Virus record (IMG/VR): IMGVR_UViG_3300008266_000583
Location: 1-21,428 of that record
DNA: 21,428 bases
From: a virus
Strand: one strand, 5' to 3'
The position numbers and the translations under genes were made by a program. Under the pieces are notes generated by a model. The model was not told the DNA's origin, did no database searches, and worked only from the letters and a program-made list of their open reading frames with translations. This document shows, one piece after another, positions 1 to 4,447 of the stretch. Position 1 is the first letter of the stretch, and every line of letters begins with the position of its first letter.

Positions 1-60
1 AGCACTTTTAGAGAACCAAGGATAACGGACTTAGGACCGTTGTAGTTTAGGCTACTTAGG

Positions 61-96
61 CCCCGATGAATTCGCTACTCATCGGGGTTCTTTTTT
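61..96 (+). terminator. Rho-independent terminator
   Basis: A perfect 9-bp stem (CCCCGATGA at 61-69 paired with TCATCGGGG at 79-87) closes a 9-nt loop and is followed by a T-rich tract at 88-96. It ends whatever unit lies upstream of the window and isolates the gene starting at 119, whose motif and start codon follow about 20 nt later. Confidence 0.9.
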
Positions 97-105
97 GTCT
101 ATTAG

Positions 106-116
106 AATATTTATTA
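106..116 (+). promoter_or_regulatory. Candidate phage late element, copy 1
   Basis: AATATTTATTA lies 2 nt before the ATG at 119, in the short gap after the terminator. The combination motif-CC-ATG is the same as at 10584-10599. That it is a gp55-dependent late promoter or a leader element is inference; the recurrence is seen directly. Confidence 0.5.
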
Positions 117-118
117 CC

Positions 119-1024
119 ATGATAAAACTGACTGACTTACTTAAAGAACTAGATATACGTAAAGGCAACCTAGGCCAAGCATTTGTTAATGATAATGAGT
201 TATGGGAAAGTTTCTTTTATAACTTTGATTTATACACTAAGTATCCTTTAAACTATGTTGCAAGTGGAAAACTAAATATTAATAGTGATATAGATGAGTC
301 TAAGTTGGAGTATAAAGAGTTATCTGAAGTAGGAGAGTATAAGCTAATAGAACCTACTGGTGTGGAAGGTACTACAAAATACCTAGTAAAACCATCTGCT
401 AAAACCTGGAAAGAATATATTGTTGGTTCTGTTGATGTAGAGGAAGTAAAAGGTAAGCCTTATGGGTTAGAAGGAGGACAGATTGTTTTAACATACATTA
501 GTAAACTTTATAGAGGTCAAGGTTTAGGTGCTTTAATGTACTACATGGTTTTAGTACACTATGGTAACCTTTTTTCTGATAACATCCTTTATGAAGGTTC
601 AAGAGCAGTTTGGACAAACAAAATCTATCCAGCCACTCAACTTGGAGGTTTCTTTGGAGTAGAAACAGGTGGGTTCTATGCTCCCTTAACTCTTGAGGAT
701 GCTAAGAATGATAAAATCATGGGAATGCAGGATATAGTCAGCTATGTAGCTAGTACTAATCCTAGTCCCCAAATGATAAAACTACAAAATTATTTAGATG
801 GTTTGTCATTAAGTAAAGGAGAATACGGAATATACACTTATGAAGGGTCAGGTGAAGAGTTTGATACAATGGTAGGTGAAAGCAATTCATTGGAAGAAGT
901 AATCAATGATGATAAAATGATTTACCATGATGTAGTAGCTAATGCTAAACCTGAAGCTATCCTGGTAAAGGCTAGTAATGTACTATTCATAGTAACTAAG
1001 GATTTAGACGTTATACCTGTTTAA
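119..1024 (+). CDS. GNAT-like acyltransferase-fold protein
   Basis: A 301-residue protein. ATG 119 is chosen because an in-frame TTG at 95 lies inside the terminator T tract, and the recurring AATATTTATTA motif sits just before 119. Residues 121-150 look like GNAT motif A: a beta strand (QIVLTYI), then YRGQGLG at 131-137, whose R/Q-G-x-G loop would hold the pyrophosphate of acetyl-CoA, then a hydrophobic helix. A later SRAVWTNKI (161-169) fits the following strand and helix. The N-terminal 100 and C-terminal 110 residues match nothing I recognise, so the protein is about twice the size of a simple GNAT domain. It stands alone, with a terminator upstream and about 100 nt downstream before the next gene. 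Substrate unknown; it could be a protein or small-molecule modifier, or a virion-packaged protein. GNAT fold moderately sure, activity unproven. Confidence 0.6.
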   Translation: MIKLTDLLKELDIRKGNLGQAFVNDNELWESFFYNFDLYTKYPLNYVASGKLNINSDIDESKLEYKELSEVGEYKLIEPTGVEGTTKYLVKPSAKTWKEYIVGSVDVEEVKGKPYGLEGGQIVLTYISKLYRGQGLGALMYYMVLVHYGNLFSDNILYEGSRAVWTNKIYPATQLGGFFGVETGGFYAPLTLEDAKNDKIMGMQDIVSYVASTNPSPQMIKLQNYLDGLSLSKGEYGIYTYEGSGEEFDTMVGESNSLEEVINDDKMIYHDVVANAKPEAILVKASNVLFIVTKDLDVIPV

Positions 1025-1067
1025 TTTTCAACGTTCTAGTGGATCTTCCACACTTCCCTCACCTCTT

Positions 1068-1098
1068 GCTTGGCTTCACAGGAAAAGGATGTTATATT
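1068..1098 (+). repeat. 31-nt direct repeat spanning a promoter, copy 1
   Basis: The block begins GCTTGGCTTCACAGG and ends GGATGTTATATT. It is identical over 31 nt to 1625-1655, while flanking bases differ (TCTT versus GGAG upstream; TAG versus CAG downstream). It covers both promoter boxes and the whole spacer, which is more conservation than sigma recognition alone requires. Confidence 0.9.
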
Positions 1099-1100
1099 TA
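1069..1100 (+). promoter_or_regulatory. Host-type (Bacteroidota sigma) promoter, repeat copy 1
   Basis: CTTG (1069-1072) is followed after 20 nt by TATATTTA (1093-1100), close to the Bacteroidota pattern TTTG-N19-21-TAnnTTTG. The predicted start falls around 1105, giving a short AT-rich leader before ATG 1123. The element lies in a 31-nt block (1068-1098) repeated exactly at 1625-1655. Confidence 0.75.
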
Positions 1101-1122
1101 GTCATAATTAAATAATTAGGAC

Positions 1123-1287
1123 ATGATAGCAACAGCAGCATATATTTGGATGGCATATTGCGCAGTATCACATGTACGCATTGATGCCAAAAAGAAAGGT
1201 GAAGATTTGTCACTCAAATCTCAAGGTATTTGGTATGCGCTTCAAATCATGTTCTATTGGATTTTGACATCATTATTTATCATATAA
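1123..1287 (+). CDS. Small membrane protein, 54 aa
   Basis: A 54-residue ORF that starts about 20 nt after the repeat promoter and ends 19 nt before the AT-hook gene. Two hydrophobic stretches, about residues 2-18 (rich in Ala/Tyr/Trp) and 36-54 (WYALQIMFYWILTSLFII), flank a basic and polar loop with DAKKKGED. This predicts a two-pass membrane hairpin, probably in the inner membrane. It has no Shine-Dalgarno sequence; AATTAGGAC precedes the ATG. I do not recognise the family. Promoter proximity and good codon structure argue that it is real. A role in host takeover or the cell envelope is only a guess. Confidence 0.6.
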   Translation: MIATAAYIWMAYCAVSHVRIDAKKKGEDLSLKSQGIWYALQIMFYWILTSLFII

Positions 1288-1306
1288 TTAAACACAAATA
1301 AAGGTT

Positions 1307-1618
1307 ATGGAACAAAAACGTCGAGGTCGCCCACCAGGAACGGGTAAAAAGAAAGAAGTAGAAATTCAATTGAATACAACTACTACAACAGAACCAAAGA
1401 AACGTGGTAGAAAAGCAGCAGAGAAACCACATATTGTGTTTCCTGATATGGTTTTAGAGGGGGAAATTGAAGGATCTACTGCTGAAAAGTTGAAATTCAT
1501 GGCAGTTCAAGTGAAACAAATGGACAAAACATTGGATTTAGAACCGTACAGAATGGATATTCGTATGAAAAAACACGACACTATTCAACGAATCTGTTAC
1601 TTGATTGAAAGTCTTTAA
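1307..1618 (+). CDS. AT-hook DNA-binding protein
   Basis: A 103-residue basic protein. Residues 4-13 (KRRGRPPGTG) form a classic AT-hook, with the GRP core that inserts in the minor groove of AT-rich DNA. A second, degenerate hook (KKRGRK) lies at 31-36. The linker is Thr-rich. The C-terminal half (about 43-103) looks helical and may be a dimerisation or partner-binding region I cannot name. The leader AATAAAGGTT before the ATG is shared with the DUF932-like gene at 1693. It is probably co-transcribed from the promoter at 1069. With an AT-rich genome and host, a nucleoid-associated or transcription-modulating role is plausible, but no target can be read from the sequence. Confidence 0.65.
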   Translation: MEQKRRGRPPGTGKKKEVEIQLNTTTTTEPKKRGRKAAEKPHIVFPDMVLEGEIEGSTAEKLKFMAVQVKQMDKTLDLEPYRMDIRMKKHDTIQRICYLIESL

Positions 1619-1624
1619 CAGGAG

Positions 1625-1655
1625 GCTTGGCTTCACAGGAAAAGGATGTTATATT
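1625..1655 (+). repeat. 31-nt direct repeat spanning a promoter, copy 2
   Basis: Exact copy of 1068-1098. Both copies stand in intergenic gaps before accessory genes and are followed by similar AT-rich leaders containing AATTAAATAA. This suggests a spread or maintained regulatory cassette. Confidence 0.9.
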
Positions 1656-1657
1656 CA
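1626..1657 (+). promoter_or_regulatory. Host-type (Bacteroidota sigma) promoter, repeat copy 2
   Basis: CTTG (1626-1629), 20-nt spacer, then TATATTCA (1650-1657). The architecture matches copy 1 at 1069-1100, with one change in the -7 box (C for T at 1656). It begins 8 nt after the stop of the AT-hook gene and would drive the DUF932-like gene at 1693 through a leader of about 30 nt. Confidence 0.7.
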
Positions 1658-1692
1658 GATATAAATTAATAATTAAATAAATAATAAAGGTT

Positions 1693-2493
1693 ATGTTAAA
1701 CATTGAAAGCAACACATTTTTGACAGAGTCAGAAATCAAAGACAAAGCAAAATCAATCTTCACAGCTAAAGGTGCTCCAGGCACTAGTGAAAAATACGCT
1801 CATATTTCAACCTTCCAAATCATTCAGGATATGGAGAAACTAGGTTGGGGAGTAGTTGATGCAAAAGAAGTACGTGCCCGCAAAGGTGATGGTTACCAAA
1901 AACATCTAGTTGTGTTCCGTAATAATGATATTGTCATTAATGGAGAAGATGGTGATCATGCTTACCCACAGATTCTATTAACTAATAGCCATGACGGTAA
2001 AAACGCATTTACTTTCACAGCTGGTTTGTTCCGTATGGTGTGTGAAAATGGTTTGGTTATTTGCTCTAAGGAGTTTGAGAATCTTAAGATTCGTCACTAC
2101 GGATATGATTTTGAAGAATTGAAAAACGTTATTGGTACAATGGTTGAAAAACTTCCACTGACAGTTGAGTCAATGAATCAATTCAAGAAAAAACAACTTC
2201 GTAAAGAACAAATTGCTGAGTTTGCTAAAAAAGCAGCAGCAATTCGATTTGGAGTTGAACAACTAGAAAACATTACAATTGATTTTGATGATTTGGTTAC
2301 ACCAACTCGCCCTGAAGATAGTGGTAATGATTTGTGGAGTGTATTTAATGTAGTTCAAGAGAAACTAGTACACGGTATGTTTGAATATACATCAGGTACT
2401 AAGTTGCGTAAAGCAAGAAAAATTAAGAACTTTAAACAAGACCTTGATTTGAATGCTAAATTATATGAACTTGCAGTTGAATATGCAGCTTAA
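1693..2493 (+). CDS. DUF932-like phage/plasmid protein
   Basis: A 266-residue protein resembling the DUF932 family found widely in phages and plasmids. The strongest signature is at about residues 93-130: an LLTNSHDGKNAF block, then FTAGLFRMVCENGLVICSKE, matching the family's N-S-H-D-G then G-x-x-R-x-x-C-x-N-G-L-V pattern. The N-terminal 60 residues would place the substrate or partner region. The C-terminal 100 residues are Lys- and Glu-rich and helical. The biochemical role of the family is not established. Transcription is likely from the host-type promoter at 1626-1657, and translation starts after AATAAAGGTT. The next gene overlaps its end by 11 nt, implying coupled expression. Confidence 0.75.
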   Translation: MLNIESNTFLTESEIKDKAKSIFTAKGAPGTSEKYAHISTFQIIQDMEKLGWGVVDAKEVRARKGDGYQKHLVVFRNNDIVINGEDGDHAYPQILLTNSHDGKNAFTFTAGLFRMVCENGLVICSKEFENLKIRHYGYDFEELKNVIGTMVEKLPLTVESMNQFKKKQLRKEQIAEFAKKAAAIRFGVEQLENITIDFDDLVTPTRPEDSGNDLWSVFNVVQEKLVHGMFEYTSGTKLRKARKIKNFKQDLDLNAKLYELAVEYAA

Positions 2494-2674
2494 TAGTAAA
2501 CAAGATTTACATCAGCTAATAAACAAAGAGCTGAATCTAGAACCAATTACCACCCACATAGACGAGTTGTGGGTGGTAGTTACTAGAACATTACATAAAG
2601 GAATTAATGTTTCTAAAGAGAACATTATTGATTATTATTTGACATGCTGTAAGTATGATAATCTAAAAGATTAA
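2483..2674 (+). CDS. Hypothetical 63-aa protein
   Basis: A 63-residue protein. I prefer ATG 2483 over the in-frame ATG 2453, because 2483 gives an 11-nt overlap with the DUF932-like gene instead of 41 nt. The protein is mixed helical and hydrophobic (HIDELWVVVTRTLHKGINV near residues 23-42) and has a vicinal CC pair near the C-terminus. No family is recognised. An 11-bp perfect hairpin (extended to 14 bp with one G-U pair) lies inside the coding sequence at 2545-2581. The gene ends 4 nt before the tRNA-Leu-like gene. Confidence 0.5.
   Translation: MQLNSKQDLHQLINKELNLEPITTHIDELWVVVTRTLHKGINVSKENIIDYYLTCCKYDNLKD
2545..2581 (+). other. Strong intragenic RNA hairpin
   Basis: TACCACCCACA (2548-2558) is the exact reverse complement of TGTGGGTGGTA (2568-2578), with a 9-nt loop. 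Three further pairs (A-T, A-T, T-G) extend the stem to 14 bp. No T tract follows, so it is not a standard terminator. It lies about 100 nt upstream of the tRNA cluster in the same transcript direction. Confidence 0.65.
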
Positions 2675-2678
2675 TTTA

Positions 2679-2820
2679 GGTCAAGTGGCGGAAGGGCCGG
2701 GACGTCCCGGCCGATAGTAGACGCGACAGATGGTTATAGCACTGTGGGTTAAAAAAAGGTTATTTAAACAGCCGGCCACTATAATGGCAGCCCGTGCAGG
2801 TTCAAATCCTGCCTTGACCA
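2679..2820 (+). tRNA. Atypical 142-nt tRNA-Leu-like gene
   Basis: The ends are tRNA: acceptor GGTCAAG (2679-2685) pairs fully with CTTGACC (2813-2819), discriminator A2820, and the T arm is GCAGG-TTCAAAT-CCTGC (2796-2812). TGGCGGAA near 2686 and TAGACGCG near 2718, plus GGG (2746-2748) and CCC (2791-2793) closing a variable arm, are class-II tRNA-Leu hallmarks. At 142 nt it is far longer than the usual 80-90. A GC-rich palindrome sits in the D loop (2695-2712), and 42 nt lie between the variable-arm GGG and CCC. The anticodon arm is unclear: ACAG (2726-2729) can pair with CTGT (2742-2745), but the enclosed 12 nt are not a normal 7-nt loop and contain no obvious Leu anticodon. It may be an insertion-broken tRNA, a tRNA with removable segments, or a tRNA-derived structured RNA. 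Confidence 0.6.
2695..2712. repeat. Perfect 18-bp GC-rich palindrome in a tRNA D loop
   Basis: GGCCGGGACGTCCCGGCC is its own exact reverse complement and is 16/18 G+C in a very AT-rich genome. It interrupts the D loop between GGCGGAA and the TAGACGC side of the Leu-type D arm. A related GC-rich fragment (CCGGCC, 2772-2777) lies in the expanded variable region and could pair with GGCCGG at 2695-2700. Confidence 0.85.
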
Positions 2821-2825
2821 CATAT

Positions 2826-2899
2826 GCTCCTATAGCTCAGCTGGATAGAGCAACAGATTTCTAATCTGTGGGTCTCAGGTTCGAATCCTGATAGGGGTA
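2826..2899 (+). tRNA. tRNA-Arg(UCU)
   Basis: Normal cloverleaf: acceptor GCTCCTA (2826-2832) with TAGGGGT (2892-2898, two G-U pairs), D arm with AGCTCAGCTGGATAGAGC, anticodon stem ACAGA/TCTGT around loop TTTCTAA (anticodon TCT, reads AGA), and T arm TCAGG-TTCGAAT-CCTGA. CCA is not encoded. It starts 5 nt after the tRNA-Leu-like gene, so the two are probably processed from one transcript. AGA appears to be the common Arg codon in the virion genes here, so the tRNA may support phage translation. Confidence 0.93.
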
Positions 2900-2904
2900 C
2901 TTGG

Positions 2905-2924
2905 TTTATAATATTTATTATAAA
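2905..2924. repeat. Perfect AT palindrome containing the late motif
   Basis: TTTATAATA (2905-2913) and TATTATAAA (2916-2924) are exact reverse complements separated by TT. The palindrome sits between tRNA-Arg and ATG 2934. It contains AATATTTATTA (2910-2920), the same element found before five other genes. It could be a symmetrical operator, or a weak hairpin downstream of the tRNAs. Confidence 0.6.
2910..2920 (+). promoter_or_regulatory. Candidate phage late element, copy 2
   Basis: AATATTTATTA lies 13 nt before ATG 2934. It is identical to the copies at 106 and 19802. Function as a late promoter is inferred from its recurrence and the gp55-like gene in the window. Confidence 0.45.
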
Positions 2925-2933
2925 CACACCATA

Positions 2934-3323
2934 ATGAAAATATTAACTGTGCTTCTAGCACTACTAATAAAGGTTTCATTATACTCTCAATACATCCCCA
3001 TAAACAAAAGATTTAATCAAGAAGAATATAGACTATTCATCCCAGGTCATAGTCGTATGGTTGTTGATTCACTCTATAGAACAGATCAACTTTATAAGAT
3101 TAAATTAATAGAGGAAGAAGACATCTATATCATCCAAAATAATGCTTTAAAGTTTGTTTGTGATCTTAGAACAGGAACAGCTGAAGTTTATTTTGGTGGA
3201 AAACTTGATAGTAAGTATGCTATTAAATTTTGGGATAGTTATAATTTCTTTGTAATTAGATTTCCTTTAGCTCGTACTTCATATCATTTCTTTAGAGTTT
3301 ATTCTCCAAATAAAGTTTGGTGA
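2934..3323 (+). CDS. Small secreted or envelope protein, 129 aa
   Basis: ATG 2934 is preferred; the longer frame would start at a TTG at 2901, abutting tRNA-Arg. The 129-residue product begins with a clear signal peptide: MK, a hydrophobic core (ILTVLLALLIKVSLY) and a probable cleavage after SQ near residue 19. The mature part (about 110 residues) is rich in Tyr, Phe, Arg and Leu, looks beta-rich, has one Cys and no lipobox. Sec export to the periplasm or outer surface is likely. No family is recognised. Its place between two tRNAs and its own motif suggest an independently expressed, perhaps acquired, gene. Candidate roles are superinfection exclusion, lysis (spanin-like) or envelope modification, none of them shown by the sequence. 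Confidence 0.65.
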   Translation: MKILTVLLALLIKVSLYSQYIPINKRFNQEEYRLFIPGHSRMVVDSLYRTDQLYKIKLIEEEDIYIIQNNALKFVCDLRTGTAEVYFGGKLDSKYAIKFWDSYNFFVIRFPLARTSYHFFRVYSPNKVW

Positions 3324-3347
3324 TCTAGAATTTATTTACTATATTTG
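3316..3347 (+). promoter_or_regulatory. Consensus Bacteroidota sigma promoter for tRNA-Met
   Basis: TTTG (3316-3319), exactly 20 nt, then TATATTTG (3340-3347): a full match to TTTG-N19-21-TAnnTTTG. The predicted start is within a few bases of the tRNA 5' end at 3357, so almost no leader is made. The -33 box overlaps the last codons of the secreted-protein gene. Confidence 0.85.
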
Positions 3348-3356
3348 TTCCAATCA

Positions 3357-3430
3357 GCACCTTTAGCTCAATTGGTTAGAGCAACTGACTCATAATCAGT
3401 AGGTCGCAGGTTCGATTCCTGCAAGGTGCA
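3357..3430 (+). tRNA. tRNA with CAU anticodon (Met, or Ile2)
   Basis: Acceptor GCACCTT (3357-3363) pairs perfectly with AAGGTGC (3423-3429), discriminator A3430, anticodon stem ACTGA/TCAGT, loop CTCATAA (anticodon CAT), T arm GCAGG-TTCGATT-CCTGC. The first acceptor pair is G-C, so it does not carry the initiator C1-A72 mismatch. It is elongator Met, or Ile2 reading AUA after lysidine modification. Sequence alone does not decide; the heavy use of ATA in the virion genes makes Ile2 attractive. Confidence 0.92.
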
Positions 3431-3453
3431 CTAAAAAGTAAGTTATTTGAAAT

Positions 3454-3460
3454 AAAGGAG
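3454..3460 (+). promoter_or_regulatory. Strong Shine-Dalgarno for gene 3470
   Basis: AAAGGAG lies 9 nt before ATG 3470. It stands out because most genes here have no Shine-Dalgarno sequence, as is usual in Bacteroidota. It implies either high translation or an origin outside that phylum. Confidence 0.6.
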
Positions 3461-3469
3461 AAACAAATT

Positions 3470-3787
3470 ATGGAAACAACATCTTTCGTTTTAGGTATGC
3501 TCTCGATTATTGCAGTTGCTTTTATGGCTGTGATTGTTTGGGGTATAGTTAAGATTAACAAATTAACATTTGAGTTAAAAGCTACTCACGAGTGGATAGA
3601 TAATGGTACTCGAGATAGGGATTATAATCTTCAACAAGTTTATAAAAAATTTGAAGATACAGATCGTCAAGTATCTTATGAATTTGAAAATGTTTATAGA
3701 CAAATTGCTGAGCAGCGTTCTTATACAGACTCACGATTTGATAAAGCAACAGGATCAACTGGGGCTAAACAATTAATTAAAGGATAA
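3470..3787 (+). CDS. Membrane-anchored coiled-coil protein, 105 aa
   Basis: A 105-residue protein with one transmembrane helix at about residues 6-29 (FVLGMLSIIAVAFMAVIVWG), followed by a polar, charged region (about 33-95) with heptad-like spacing and many Gln, Asp, Glu, Tyr and Arg (for example LQQVYKKFEDTDRQVSYEFE), consistent with a coiled coil. It resembles no family I can name. It follows tRNA-Met by 39 nt and is closed by a terminator, so it may be transcribed from the tRNA promoter as a tRNA-mRNA unit. Small membrane-anchored coiled coils in phages can serve lysis control or exclusion; neither is shown here. Confidence 0.7.
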   Translation: METTSFVLGMLSIIAVAFMAVIVWGIVKINKLTFELKATHEWIDNGTRDRDYNLQQVYKKFEDTDRQVSYEFENVYRQIAEQRSYTDSRFDKATGSTGAKQLIKG

Positions 3788-3809
3788 TAATAACTTAAAC
3801 TTACTTTTT

Positions 3810-3836
3810 AAAGCGGCTTTTAGCCGCTTTTTTTCT
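3810..3836 (+). terminator. Rho-independent terminator
   Basis: AAAGCGGC (3810-3817) pairs perfectly with GCCGCTTT (3823-3830) around a 5-nt loop, followed by TTTTCTT. It closes the tRNA-Met/3470 unit, 23 nt after the stop codon. Confidence 0.92.
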
Positions 3837-3915
3837 TGTTATATTACAATATGTATAAGGTATAAGTGATGTTATTAAATCCACTTAAAACCAGTTTTAA
3901 CCATATGTATAATGT

Positions 3916-4329
3916 ATGAATATTAACAAAATATTTAGTTTATTTAAGTCTCCTGAAGAACCTGAAGAGACAATATCACAGATAGACTTATCTGAAAGTC
4001 CTGTAATCTGGATAGGAATGTTTAAAAGATTAATTACTAACTATGAAACATTCGCTAAACAATTAATTAAATTTTTAGGTGATGCTAACCCAGATCTAGA
4101 TGTTAATGAAATTGAAAGAGTTAGTGGATATATGGTTTATGATAAAGCGTACAATCATCTATTTAAATTAGATATTACTAATCAAACACATCTTGATTGT
4201 ATTAACTTATACTCAGATGAGACATTCAAAAAAACATTAGACGCGGCTTTAGTATACTTTGAAAGTGTAGAGGAATATGAAAGATGTATATTCTTGAAAC
4301 AAATTCAAGACATAGTAAACCTCTCTTAA
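3916..4329 (+). CDS. Hypothetical 137-aa protein
   Basis: A 137-residue acidic, mainly helical protein. The N-terminal 25 residues carry a Pro/Glu stretch (SPEEPEE), followed by helices. The C-terminal block ALVYFESVEEYERCIFLKQIQDIV (about 110-133) has the Y/F-E-x-x-E-E-Y-E-x-C-x-x-L-K-x-I spacing reminiscent of a UVR helical hairpin; this likeness is weak and gives no function. It starts about 80 nt after a terminator. A TATATTAC box at 3840-3847 directly after that terminator may be its promoter, although its -33 box is poor. No clear terminator follows. Confidence 0.6.
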   Translation: MNINKIFSLFKSPEEPEETISQIDLSESPVIWIGMFKRLITNYETFAKQLIKFLGDANPDLDVNEIERVSGYMVYDKAYNHLFKLDITNQTHLDCINLYSDETFKKTLDAALVYFESVEEYERCIFLKQIQDIVNLS

Positions 4330-4335
4330 AAATAA

Positions 4336-4371
4336 TTTGGCCCCGTAATTTTCTTTTATTATTATATAATT
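4336..4371 (+). promoter_or_regulatory. Possible promoter with hairpin before the sigma operon
   Basis: TTTG (4336-4339), a 20-nt spacer and TATTATAT (4360-4367) fit the host promoter spacing with an imperfect -7 box. CGTAATT (4344-4350) and its exact complement AATTACG (from 4368) could pair and occlude the box. This is the only promoter-like sequence I see before the four-gene operon starting at 4448; the 118-nt gap holds nothing else recognisable. Confidence 0.4.
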
Positions 4372-4447
4372 ACGAGTTATAAGGAAAACATTAAAACGTA
4401 GAGATAAGAAACGTGATAATGTAATAACGTTACTAAAAAATAAATAT

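Noticed and set aside
1-60. ACGGACTTAGGACCGT followed by a small GTAG...CTAC hairpin and a TTCG-containing stem-loop, together like the 3' part of a tRNA-Leu(UAG); also an open frame ending at TAG 43-45.
   Set aside because: No 7-nt acceptor strand follows the last stem, which instead runs into a T tract as a terminator. The 5' part is outside the window, and the 14-codon fragment is too short to judge.
1039-1051. GTGGA-TCT-TCCAC hairpin after the GNAT-like gene as a terminator.
   Set aside because: The stem is only 5 bp and is followed by CACTTCCCTC, with no T tract.
1141-1148. TATATTTG, a perfect -7 type box.
   Set aside because: It is inside the 54-residue coding gene and has no TTTG about 20 nt upstream, so it is probably chance.
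1581-1784. Minus-strand 67-codon ORF over the repeat promoter.
   Set aside because: It covers the end of the AT-hook gene, the promoter and the start of the DUF932-like gene, all better supported on the + strand.
2679-2820. tmRNA or group I intron-containing tRNA.
   Set aside because: 142 nt is too short for either, there is no tag reading frame with a stop, and the inserts are at the D loop and variable arm rather than only in the anticodon loop.
3376-3561. Minus-strand ORF containing CRNRTCDLLIMSQLL.
   Set aside because: This peptide is the antisense translation of the tRNA at 3357-3430, a well-known false ORF; it also overlaps gene 3470.
3849-3912. ATATGTATAA occurring twice (3850 region and 3903 region) before the gene at 3916.
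   Set aside because: A 10-nt AT-rich repeat at this spacing can easily arise by chance; no further structure supports it.
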